A stretch of DNA of 11,915 bases. Origin: Deltaproteobacteria bacterium (GTDB lineage Bacteria > Desulfobacterota > Desulfomonilia > UBA1062). Location: the NCBI GenBank assembly GCA_023230665.1, contig JALNWY010000087.1, forward strand, positions 1 through 11,915, written 5' to 3'. The notes below the pieces were generated by a model. It ran no database searches and had not been told where the DNA came from. It saw only the letters and a program-made list of their open reading frames with translations. Both the position numbers and the translations under genes were made by a program. Shown here one piece after another: positions 1 to 6,672 of the stretch. Numbering within the stretch: the stretch's first letter is position 1; every line of letters begins with the position of its first letter.

Positions 1-33
1 ACCCGTCCCCAATAGATTCGGTAAACCCGCCCG

Positions 34-54
34 AAAAAGGAGGACCTGTCCTCC
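34..54 (-). terminator. Intrinsic terminator of the selenoperoxiredoxin gene
   Basis: On the minus strand a GGAGGAC / GTCCTCC inverted repeat (7 bp at most, 2-nt loop; more realistically 6 bp with a 4-nt loop) is followed directly by TTTTT. It lies about 20 nt after the TGA stop codon of the peroxiredoxin. GC-rich stem plus U-tract at this distance is the standard Rho-independent layout, and it supports the true end of the gene being the TGA at 75-77 rather than readthrough beyond it. Confidence 0.8.
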
Positions 55-74
55 GAAGCTTGAGCGAAAGAGGA

Positions 75-797
75 TCAGTCGAAGGCCAGGCCGGTCTTCC
101 AGTGTTCCCACACCCTGCCCACCAGATCGGGGCCGGGCTTGAGCGTCGGCTTGCCCGGTCTCCAGCCCGAGGGGGTGACTTCAGTGCCCTTGCTCTGTCT
201 CACGAGCTGGAATGCCTGGATTTGCCGCAGGCTCTCCATCACGTTGCGGCCCACCGGCGGGGTGAGGACCTCGTACCCCTGGATGATGCCGTCCGGGTCG
301 ATGATGAAGCGGCCGCGCGTTTCGACCCCGGCGTCGATGTCGTATACGTCGTAGAGGCTGCCCACCCTGCCTGCCGCATCGGAGAGCATGGCAAAGGGGA
401 TCCCCCCGGAGACCATCTTGGAGAGTTCGACATCGTCCCACATCTTGTGTACGAACACGCTGTCGACACTCATGGAAAGCACCTCGACCCCGAGCTTCTG
501 AAATTCCGGATACTTCTCGGCAACTGCCGAGATCTCGGTCGCTCAGACAAAGGTGAAATCACCCGGATAAAAGCACAGTACGATCCACTTGCCGAAATAC
601 TCCGAGAGTTTGACCGTTACAAATTTTCCCTTGTGATACGCAGGGGCGACGAAATCCGGGGCCTTTCTGCCCACCTTGACCATGGCTCTCTCCTTCCTTC
701 CTGTCTCCTGTTCTGTTTCTCCACCCGCCTTTGGCTGCTCCTCAGCCTGTTGGCCTCCCATGGGCCTGGCGCAGCCCACCTTCATTTCTTCCGGCAT
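75..797 (-). CDS. Selenocysteine-containing peroxiredoxin (AhpC/Prx1 type, UGA read as Sec)
   Basis: Thiol/selenol peroxidase of the AhpC-TSA family that reduces H2O2 and organic hydroperoxides in the cytoplasm. Two same-frame ORF pieces, separated only by one TGA (543-545), form one 240-residue protein. The peroxidatic motif reads P78-GDF-T82-FV-U85-ATE, matching the family's PxxxTxxC with Sec in place of Cys. Homology is continuous on both sides: KAPDF and GKWIVLCFYPGDF before, GVEVLSMSVDS, the conserved RG-FIIDPDG (R161) and TPPVGRN after. The start at 797 is chosen for its AAAGGAGGG Shine-Dalgarno. A second good start (683, SD AAGGAG, 6 nt away) would give a 202-residue core lacking the N-terminal KVGCARPMGG extension. 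The C-terminal resolving-Cys site (VCP in 2-Cys enzymes) is VTP (T208), and no Cys follows U85; the only cysteines are C9 and C75. Sec-peroxiredoxins are known from Desulfobacterota and Peptoclostridium (PrxU). Function requires selABCD elsewhere in the genome. Confidence 0.93.
515..545 (-). promoter_or_regulatory. Recoded UGA (Sec) codon and bacterial SECIS hairpin
   Basis: Directly 3' of the in-frame UGA (543-545) the mRNA can fold UCUCGGC-AGUU-GCCGAGA: a perfect 7-bp stem (515-521 with 526-532) and a 4-nt apical loop. The loop has G as its second base and begins 17 nt after the UGA. Published rules for bacterial SECIS elements call for a short stem, a 3-14 nt loop with G among the first two loop bases, and about 16-37 nt from UGA to loop; all are met. 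A further lower helix is possible between GACCGAG (534-540) and CUCGGGGUC (486-494), allowing a bulge. The hairpin would recruit SelB with Sec-tRNA. Folding was judged by eye. Confidence 0.85.
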
Positions 798-1312
798 ACC
801 TAAACCCTCCTTTCCCGGGGTATCAGGAACAATATTCTTTTTTTTATTCTGTGCGTCGTATCTCATCCTGCAGTTCTAATATTATCTCAGGATTCGATAG
901 GGTATGCGTCTTCATGAACATACGATACCATGCCAGTATTCAAACCGCAAATAACTCTGGCGCTATGTATAGATATTCAGAATATGCTGAAAGGATAATA
1001 ACCGGAAAATGGCCTGTTTCAAGCAGGTTCAACCTCAAGATACATCCGGGCGCGCATCATATGAACCCTTTAGGGCTGTGCTTTGTCTTGAGAAATGCCG
1101 GCCTGCTCGTACAAGGATTATTAGAGAGCAGCCCCGCAGCCCGGTGGCGGGAGGGCGTCATGAGCTCTTCCGATGCAGCCGGCGGCGAGATCAAAGGCTT
1201 TCTCAGCGGATCATGCCTTTCGCGGAAGCGCTCGTGGGGATGGCCCCGGAAGCAGCGGGACATTCCGGGTGCACAAGGCAAGGGCTTGGTTCGGGCAAGG
1301 AGGTGGGAGCAT
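798..1312. other. Divergent intergenic region between peroxiredoxin and usp
   Basis: A 515-bp gap between the divergent peroxiredoxin and universal stress protein genes, which must hold both promoters. The part at about 840-1010 is AT-rich and is the likely promoter zone. It contains a 13-bp palindrome ATATTCAGAATAT (973-985), overlapped by a TTCAG-N6-CTGAA repeat (976-991), which could be an operator. I found no convincing -35/-10 pair in either direction. The part at 1030-1312 is GC-rich and could be a usp leader. An open frame in phase with usp starts at ATG 1160 behind GGGAGGG, but its Arg/Trp-rich translation does not look like protein. No RNA gene or riboswitch was recognised. Confidence 0.5.
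973..991. promoter_or_regulatory. Overlapping palindromes, possible operator
   Basis: ATATTC-A-GAATAT (973-985) is a perfect 6-bp-arm palindrome with an odd centre. It overlaps TTCAG-AATATG-CTGAA (976-991). It lies in the AT-rich part of the divergent promoter region, so binding of a dimeric regulator is conceivable. It matches no regulator consensus that I can name (not a good PerR or OxyR site). The arms are short enough to arise by chance in AT-rich DNA. Confidence 0.2.
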
Positions 1313-1756
1313 ATGTCTGTGCCGAAACGAATCGTGATGGCAACCGATTTTTCAGAGCATTCCGACAGGGCCCTGAGCTATGCGCTCGACATTGCCCAGG
1401 CCTGTGATGCTCAGGTGTTCCTCGTCCATGTAGTGGAGACGATCCAGCAATGTGTCACTGACTACTGCATCAGCGAGGGCACGGTCAGACAGATCGAGGA
1501 ACAGAGCGTGCATGCAGCACGGGAAAAGATGCGCATCGAGGTGGAAAACCTGACCAGGATCAGGAGGGCGAGCATCACCTTTGACGTGAGAACGGGCAAC
1601 CCTGCAGAGGAGATACTCAAGGAGCAGAAAGACAAAAAGGCCGATTTGATCGTTGTCGGATCTCATGGGAGATCGAGCATCATCGGGCACATAACCGGCA
1701 GCGTGGCAGACAAGGTGGTTCATCAGGCCGGGTGCCCCGTCCTCCTCGTAAGATAG
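1313..1756 (+). CDS. Universal stress protein (UspA family, ATP-binding type)
   Basis: Single-domain UspA-family protein of 147 residues, the usual length; cytoplasmic, probably an ATP-binding stress or energy-status protein. It opens with the first-strand motif KRIVMATDFSEHS (D12 at the nucleotide-pocket position). It ends with the ATP signature G116-x2-G119-x9-G129-S130 (VVGSHGR then TGS), followed by CPVLLVR. This marks the ATP-binding class rather than the E. coli UspA class. The start at 1313 is chosen because an ideal AAGGAGGT lies 8 nt upstream and family homology begins at once. An in-frame ATG at 1160 would add 51 residues without Usp character. It is the only plus-strand gene here, divergent from the peroxiredoxin, so shared stress control is plausible but unproven. 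Exact partner or target cannot be read from sequence. Confidence 0.9.
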   Translation: MSVPKRIVMATDFSEHSDRALSYALDIAQACDAQVFLVHVVETIQQCVTDYCISEGTVRQIEEQSVHAAREKMRIEVENLTRIRRASITFDVRTGNPAEEILKEQKDKKADLIVVGSHGRSSIIGHITGSVADKVVHQAGCPVLLVR

Positions 1757-1837
1757 GGCACCCTGGAAGGGCAGACCGAGCAGGGAGCATAAAAACCAAC
1801 CAGGGCCTGCCGCCGTGCAGAACAACCCATGATTTGA

Positions 1838-1863
1838 CCGGGAAAACAACCCGGCTCAGCCGG
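1838..1863 (-). terminator. Possible terminator hairpins between convergent genes
   Basis: Two mutually exclusive hairpins overlap here. CCGGC-TGA-GCCGG (1851-1863, minus) includes the stop codon of the first lipoprotein and is followed by GTTGTTTT. CCGGG-N7-CCCGG lies at 1838-1854. The genes converge here, so a termination zone is expected, but neither hairpin has a full U-tract on either strand. Confidence 0.3.
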
Positions 1864-2533
1864 TTTCGGTGAGCGGGGCAAGCGTGATCTCCACCCGGCG
1901 ATTTGCCTGCCGGCCCTCGGGGGTCTGATTGGATGCAACGGGCTGGTTCTCCCCCATGCCCTCAGCCGCTACCCGGGTGGGATTCACCCCCTGAGCTATC
2001 AGGTACTGGGCCACATTCCGGGCTCTCTTCTCGGAAAGAGTCTGATTATATGACGCAGCACCGGTGCTGTCCGTGTGTCCCGCGACATTGACGAGGGTCT
2101 TCTCATACTCTTCCAGCACTTGGGAAACGGAATTGAGCACGTCGTAAAACTGGGGCCTGAGCTCCGCGCTGTCGGTCTCAAAAGTGATGCTGCTGGGCAT
2201 GTTCAGGATGATCCGGTCATCTATGCGGGTAACGCTCACGCCCGTGGCCTCAAGCCGCTGCCTGAGCAGGGTCTCCTGACGGTCCATGTAGGCGCCCGCG
2301 GTGCCTCCGGCCAGGGCCCCGATGCCCAGGCCTATGAGCGCGCGCTTGCGGCGCGACTCGCTGTCTCTGCCCGTGGCGGCGCCGGCGGCCGCTCCTGCAG
2401 CCCCGCCGATCACCGATCCCCAGACAGTCCTGCTCGTCTGTCGTTCCCGGGTGTAGGGATCTGTGGTGCACGACTGCACGGCGGGCAGTCCGGTAACGAG
2501 TATCAACAGGATAAAGGTCGTCGTCTTCTTCAT
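1856..2533 (-). CDS. OmpA-family glycine-zipper lipoprotein, copy 1
   Basis: Predicted outer-membrane or periplasmic lipoprotein of 225 residues that binds peptidoglycan. A signal peptide (KK, then a hydrophobic run from about residue 7) ends in lipobox VQS-C22, so C22 is the lipidated residue. Residues about 38-82 form a Gly/Ala-rich glycine-zipper segment (GGAAGAAAGAATG, ALAGGTAGAYMD) typical of YMGG/YiaD-like proteins. Residues about 110-220 are an OmpA C-terminal domain, with the peptidoglycan (diaminopimelate)-contacting pair D155 (GHTDSTG) and R170 (LSEKR), 15 residues apart as in OmpA, and GRQANRRVEI near the end. The start at ATG 2533 is chosen for GGAGG 7 nt upstream and a proper signal peptide; an in-frame codon 39 nt upstream would bury the signal. 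It is paralogous to the next gene, 179 bp away. E. coli YiaD is the closest named architecture that I recognise. Confidence 0.88.
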   Translation of the reverse strand: MKKTTTFILLILVTGLPAVQSCTTDPYTRERQTSRTVWGSVIGGAAGAAAGAATGRDSESRRKRALIGLGIGALAGGTAGAYMDRQETLLRQRLEATGVSVTRIDDRIILNMPSSITFETDSAELRPQFYDVLNSVSQVLEEYEKTLVNVAGHTDSTGAASYNQTLSEKRARNVAQYLIAQGVNPTRVAAEGMGENQPVASNQTPEGRQANRRVEITLAPLTETG

Positions 2534-2655
2534 GGCACTCCCTCCATGCTCGGTTTTTCTCAAACGCTTCACACCCCTCCGGCCAAAAGGCAGAAAGCGC
2601 CGCCAGGACCTCCTGTGCGGCAGCCATACCTATACATAGAGTGCACCATGGCAGG

Positions 2656-2677
2656 ACCACTCTCAAGAAAGAGTGGT
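2656..2677. other. Perfect stem-loop between the two lipoprotein genes
   Basis: ACCACTCT (2656-2663) and AGAGTGGT (2670-2677) form a perfect 8-bp inverted repeat with a 6-nt loop, about 35 nt after the stop codon of copy 2. No T-tract follows on either strand, so it is not a classical intrinsic terminator. It may protect the 3' end of the upstream message or terminate weakly. TGCACCA (2642-2648) can pair alternatively with TGGTGCA (2674-2680). Confidence 0.4.
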
Positions 2678-2712
2678 GCAGACGCACCAAGAGACGGTCC
2701 GGACGGTGAGCG

Positions 2713-3381
2713 CTACTGGGTGAGCGGCACGAGTTCGAGCTCCACGCGCCGGTTTGCCTGACGGCCTTCAGGGGTCGCATTGCTCGCTATGGGCATGGAT
2801 TTTCCCATCCCGCCGGTGGCGATCCTCACAGGGTCGATGCCCTGGCTCGTCAGATACCGGCCCACGCTGGCAGCCCTCTTTTCCGAGAGCTCCTGGTTGT
2901 AGGAATCCGAGCCGGTGCTGTCGGTGTGGCCCGTGATATTGATGATGGTTTTGTTGTATTCCTTCAGGACCAGGGCCACGGAGTTCAGGATATCATAGAA
3001 ACCGGCATTGATGTCCGAGCTGTCGACCCGGAAGGTGACGTTGCCGGGCATGTTCAGGACGATCCGGTCTCCTTCCCGTGTGACGCTCACGCCCGTATTC
3101 TGAAGCTGCTGCCTGAGCTTGGATTCCTGCCTGTCCATGTATACGCCCGCAGCTCCCCCGGCAAGGGCCCCCACGCCCGCGCCCATGAGCGCCCTCTTGC
3201 GGCGCGACTCGCTGTCCCGTCCCGTGGCGGCGCCGACAGCGGCTCCCGATGCAGCACCGATAATGGAACCCCACGCGGTCTTGCTCATCTTTCTCTGGCC
3301 GGTGTACGGGTCGGTGGTGCACGCCTGGAGAATGAATGCTCCGGTTATCAGGATCAAACAAACAATGCTGATTCTCTTCAC
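2713..3381 (-). CDS. OmpA-family glycine-zipper lipoprotein, copy 2
   Basis: Paralogue of the preceding entry: 222 residues with the same order of parts. The signal peptide ends in lipobox LQA-C21, followed by TTDPYTGQRKMSKT. A glycine-zipper segment runs from about residue 38 to 81 (IIGAASGAAVGAATG, GALAGGAAGVYMD). The OmpA-like domain spans about 108-220 with peptidoglycan-binding residues D154 and R169. The start is a GTG at 3381 with AAGGAGG 9 nt upstream; it gives a 21-residue signal peptide and no better start lies nearby. The two copies are clearly alike over their whole length, including nearly identical DNA around the RRKRAL stretch (2345-2365 and 3196-3216 are identical), so they arose by tandem duplication. 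Whether they are co-transcribed is unclear, because a strong stem-loop lies in the 179-bp gap. Likely role: tethering the outer membrane to the wall. Confidence 0.88.
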   Translation of the reverse strand: MKRISIVCLILITGAFILQACTTDPYTGQRKMSKTAWGSIIGAASGAAVGAATGRDSESRRKRALMGAGVGALAGGAAGVYMDRQESKLRQQLQNTGVSVTREGDRIVLNMPGNVTFRVDSSDINAGFYDILNSVALVLKEYNKTIINITGHTDSTGSDSYNQELSEKRAASVGRYLTSQGIDPVRIATGGMGKSMPIASNATPEGRQANRRVELELVPLTQ

Positions 3382-3397
3382 GTTTCGCTTCCTCCTT

Positions 3398-3701
3398 CAC
3401 GTCTTTCCTTTTACGGTATTTACCCGGGGGGACGAGAGCCTCCATCCTTTTCGCGCCTTAGGGGCCGTCAGCTGCGGCAATGGACCTATCGGAACCTGCG
3501 TAGCCCTGCAGGTCGGGCTTGGGAGTGGTCTCTCTTCCCTGTTTTCCCGGACAGGAGCTTACCCGATTATGGCTGGCGGTATCAACAGGAGAAAAAACGA
3601 AAAAGCGATCAGAGAAGATATCCCGGGGCCGGGCCTTGCAGGGCGCAACCTCGGGCAGGCGGGAATTCTCCCTGGAGGAAGAAGGGCAGCCCCGTATTCC
3701 C
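3398..3701. other. Intergenic region between sensor kinase and lipoprotein copy 2
   Basis: About 300 bp without a supportable gene. On the minus strand it carries a U-rich tract (3592-3604, TTTTT-C-G-TTTTTT) about 100 nt after the kinase stop. No hairpin sits directly in front of it, so I do not call it a terminator. A small CCTGT-N8-ACAGG stem lies at 3538-3555. The promoter of lipoprotein copy 2 should be in this stretch, but I see no convincing -35/-10 pair. Nothing matched a riboswitch class that I know. Confidence 0.4.
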
Positions 3702-6428
3702 TTACGCCAGGCCCGGGCCGTCGAGCAAGACCCGCACGGCCATGAGCAGATCCTTCATGGCATAGGGCTTGGGAAGAAAACAATGGTTGTTGTCCCTGAT
3801 TATCCTGCTCAGGGATTTCTCGTCCATATAGCCGCTGGTCATGAGAATCCGAATGTCCGGCTTCTCGCTTTTGAATTCATCGGCCAGATCAAGGCCGTTC
3901 TTGTCCGGCAGCACGACATCGCTGAAGATCAGGTGCAGGCTGTTCCGGTGTTCGTGAAACACCACGCGGGCCTCCATGGCGCTCGCAGCGGTGAGCACGG
4001 TGTATCCGTTTCCCTTGAGAGCGGTCCCGGCAAAGGAGAGAACGCTGGGGTCGTCTTCGATGACCAGGATCTTTTCGCCCCTGCCCCGGGTGTCTCCGGA
4101 GTCCTGCGGGCCCTGGTCGGGTTCCCGGCCGGGCTCTTCTGTGGAAACCGGGAAAAAGATGGTGAACACTGTTCCTTCACCGGGTCTGCTGTCGGCCACG
4201 ATCCACCCCTTGTGTTTTTTTACGATTCCGTAGACCACCGCAAGACCCAGACCCGTACCCTTCCCCTGCTCCTTGGTGGTGAAGAACGGCTCAAAGATGC
4301 GTTCCGCGGTCTGGCTGTCCATGCCAATGCCCGTGTCTTCCAGGGAGAAACACACGAACTTGCCCGGCCTGGCATAGGAGTGTGCCCTCACATACTCGTG
4401 GCCTACGGTGGCGTTGCGTGTCCTGATGGTGATGGCGCCCCCTTCGGGCATGGCGTCGCGGGCATTGATCATGAGGTTCATGATCACCTGCTCGATGTTT
4501 CCCCCGTCAGCCATGACCGGCTGGAGATCGGCAGCGAGATCAACCCTGATGGCGATGTTCTCGCCGATGAGACGCTCGATGATTCTGAGAATGTTGTCTA
4601 CGGACTGATTCAGGTTCAAAGGGGCCATTTCCACGAGCTGTCTCCTGCTGAAGAACAGGAGCTGGCGGGTGAGATCGGACGCCCTGGTCACCGCCTTTTC
4701 GATCTGCTGGAGATTCTTCAGGATGGGGTCATTCTGCCCCACCATGAGCAGAGAGATATCGAGCGAACCGCGTATGGCGGTGAGGATGTTGTTGAAATCG
4801 TGCGCCACGCCGCCCGCCAAGGTGCCTACCGCCTCGAGCTTCTGGACCTGCTGGAGCTGGAACTCCAGATTCCTGCGAGCCGTGATGTCCTTCAGGAAAC
4901 CCTCGATCCCCATCATGTTGCCCTGACCGTCGGTGGCAGGAGCACCGCAGAAGATGAAATGCCGCACCGATCCATTCTTATGGACGAGCACGCCGGTATA
5001 ATCCACGATGGTCTCACCATTGCGGATCTTTCTGAACTGCCGGGTATACTCCCCTGTTTCCTGCTCGCGGGCCATGACCAGCAAGCTCTTGCCGGCGAGC
5101 TCATGCGGCGTATAACCCAGAATCTTTTCCACGATCGGGTTTACATAGGATATATATCCCCTCTGATCGAGGCTGATGATGATATCCGGTGAATTCTCGG
5201 CCAGCAGCCTGAACCTCTCTTCGCTCTCTCGAAACGCCTTCAGCGACATCCGGTGCTCCAGCACCTCTTCCCGCAGGCTGCCGCTGAACTGCTGCAGCGT
5301 TTCCATGAAGGAATTGAAATATCGGGCCAGCATGCCGAACTCGTCCCGGGCCGAATCATCCATGCGCACGGAGAAATCACCGGTGGCTCCGGCGGAAAAG
5401 TGCTTCATCAGCCGTCTCAGAGGAGAAGTGATGGCTGATCCGATCCAGAGCGTCATCATGAGCACCACTGCCATGACGATCACGGTAATGACGAAGATAA
5501 TGTTCTTGACATGGAGCAGAATCCCATGGAACTCGTCCATATACCCGGATGAGGCAATGACCCAGTCGAGCTCCGGGATGTAGTTGAGCATCACGATCTT
5601 TTTCCTGAAGATGTCCTCTCCGGGATTGCGCCAGGCATAGAGGATCTTGCCCGTTTTTTGACCTATGATCCTGGCCGCGGTTGTCCGAAGGTCCTCATCC
5701 TCGATGTCGTAGATCGATCCCGCATACGAGGGATGGATGATGATGTTTCCTTTTCCGTCGAACACATAGGAGTAGCCCGTCTTCCCGAACCTCAGGCCCA
5801 GGATGCTCTCCCTGAAGTCATCCACGTTGATGAGGTCGATGAACTCATCCTGGTACGAGGAGACGGAAATGATCCAGTCCCAGGGTTCGAAATAGGTCAT
5901 ATAAAGGGCCTTTGGACGGGGCTCGGGCTCGCCCGGATTCTGCCAGTCATACGTGAGATACCCTTCTTTCCTTCTGATCTGTTCCTGGACAAAATACCGA
6001 TGGGAAAAATCGACGCCCTCCACCCCTGGGGTCCCGTGGACGACGGCCACTCCCGCACTGTCGACGCAGTAGATATAGCCGGTCTTCCCGACCTGCTGCG
6101 ACAGCAGGACCCTGCGCACATTGTACTTGGCCGTCTCTTCGGAGAGTTCTCCCTTGAGGAATCTCTGGTAATAGTATTCGACGATGTCTTTGTTTCTCTG
6201 GGCTATGCCGCGCAGATGATTCTTGATGGTGAGGTCGGCCGAGGCCTTGAGCATCGTGTGGATGCTGCTGGTGGAGCTTCTCAGCTCATCTTCGATGAGT
6301 GTTTCGATGGTCTGCCTGACCATGTAGTGAAACGCGGCACTGGCAAGGACGATGGTGAAGACAAAGACAAAGCCGTAACCCAGCAGGAGCTTTCCGCGTA
6401 TGGATATCAAATCGAACAAAGACTTCAT
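3702..6428 (-). CDS. Membrane hybrid histidine kinase (tandem Cache, HAMP, PAS, HisKA, HATPase, receiver)
   Basis: A 908-residue two-component sensor. TM1 is at about 14-35, followed by a periplasmic sensor with two repeated Cache units (each GKTGY...PW/LDW-I...SSY/SGY-DEF; about 113-198 and 214-300). TM2 is at about 309-331, HAMP about 332-385, PAS about 402-518, then HisKA with phosphoacceptor H543 (GGVAHDFNNIL). The ATPase domain has N-box N655 (MNLMINARDAM), DTGIGMD (D698), FEPFFTTK and GKGTGLGLAVVYG. A C-terminal receiver (about 785-905) has acidic residues 791-793, phosphoacceptor D837 (SDVVLPDKNG), T864 and K887 (LPKPY). All key residues are present, so it should be active. ATG 6428 is chosen over the TTG just before it because AAGGCGG lies 6 nt upstream. 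Cache domains usually bind small ligands such as carboxylates or amino acids; the ligand is unknown. No separate response regulator or phosphotransfer protein is adjacent, so its output partner lies elsewhere. Lipoproteins lie downstream and ettA upstream, both apparently separate units. Confidence 0.93.
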   Translation of the reverse strand: MKSLFDLISIRGKLLLGYGFVFVFTIVLASAAFHYMVRQTIETLIEDELRSSTSSIHTMLKASADLTIKNHLRGIAQRNKDIVEYYYQRFLKGELSEETAKYNVRRVLLSQQVGKTGYIYCVDSAGVAVVHGTPGVEGVDFSHRYFVQEQIRRKEGYLTYDWQNPGEPEPRPKALYMTYFEPWDWIISVSSYQDEFIDLINVDDFRESILGLRFGKTGYSYVFDGKGNIIIHPSYAGSIYDIEDEDLRTTAARIIGQKTGKILYAWRNPGEDIFRKKIVMLNYIPELDWVIASSGYMDEFHGILLHVKNIIFVITVIVMAVVLMMTLWIGSAITSPLRRLMKHFSAGATGDFSVRMDDSARDEFGMLARYFNSFMETLQQFSGSLREEVLEHRMSLKAFRESEERFRLLAENSPDIIISLDQRGYISYVNPIVEKILGYTPHELAGKSLLVMAREQETGEYTRQFRKIRNGETIVDYTGVLVHKNGSVRHFIFCGAPATDGQGNMMGIEGFLKDITARRNLEFQLQQVQKLEAVGTLAGGVAHDFNNILTAIRGSLDISLLMVGQNDPILKNLQQIEKAVTRASDLTRQLLFFSRRQLVEMAPLNLNQSVDNILRIIERLIGENIAIRVDLAADLQPVMADGGNIEQVIMNLMINARDAMPEGGAITIRTRNATVGHEYVRAHSYARPGKFVCFSLEDTGIGMDSQTAERIFEPFFTTKEQGKGTGLGLAVVYGIVKKHKGWIVADSRPGEGTVFTIFFPVSTEEPGREPDQGPQDSGDTRGRGEKILVIEDDPSVLSFAGTALKGNGYTVLTAASAMEARVVFHEHRNSLHLIFSDVVLPDKNGLDLADEFKSEKPDIRILMTSGYMDEKSLSRIIRDNNHCFLPKPYAMKDLLMAVRVLLDGPGLA

Positions 6429-6588
6429 CAAGATCCGCCTTGCTCAGATCTTTCGGTTTCCCAAAGGAATTTCTTGAAACAATCAGGCGCGGAGGCACGG
6501 GCTCTGCCCGAGCGCACAACAGGATGGATCCTGGAAGAAAGCCAGGGAGGGCAACCCCCGGGCAGAAGACGGCCCGGAGCTTCGGCAG

Positions 6589-6603
6589 CCGCCTGTCAGG
6601 CGG
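6589..6603. other. Short GC-rich stem-loop between ettA and the kinase gene
   Basis: A 6-bp perfect inverted repeat (CCGCCT / AGGCGG, 3-nt loop) lies in the 241-bp gap after the ettA stop and before the kinase. No T-tract follows, so it is at most part of a weak or Rho-dependent end. I see no clear intrinsic terminator for ettA in the gap and no convincing kinase promoter. Confidence 0.25.
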
Positions 6604-6672
6604 AGAAAGGGATCGCCCCGGGTCATCGACGGGTTCACGAACTCCTTGTCTCTTTGCATCCTGTCCGGAGGA

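Noticed and set aside
1..77. Readthrough of the terminal TGA of the peroxiredoxin, since the frame stays open to the window edge
   Set aside because: No SECIS-like hairpin is placed for it, the protein already ends at the family-typical position, and an intrinsic terminator follows within 25 nt.
543..866. Stand-alone 107-residue ORF and a separate 135-residue ORF (75-482), i.e. peroxiredoxin as a nonsense pseudogene
   Set aside because: Same frame, a single TGA exactly at the catalytic position, no other damage, a SECIS-like hairpin and a normal terminator: selenocysteine recoding explains it far better than decay.
880..900. PerR-like operator at TAATATTA upstream of the peroxiredoxin
   Set aside because: Only the central 8 bp are symmetric; the flanks do not match the TTATAAT-N-ATTATAA pattern.
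731..1756. 341-residue ORF including usp
   Set aside because: The first 194 codons overlap the peroxiredoxin 5' end and its promoter region and show no protein-like character; Usp homology and an ideal SD begin at 1313.
3440..3600. Possible riboswitch in the 5' region of lipoprotein copy 2
   Set aside because: Some phrases looked structured, but they match no c-di-GMP, fluoride, SAM, cobalamin or guanidine consensus that I know, and there is no long stem.
3519..5192. 557-residue plus-strand ORF opposite the kinase gene
   Set aside because: Antisense shadow of a highly conserved kinase/receiver reading frame; no recognisable domain and no SD.
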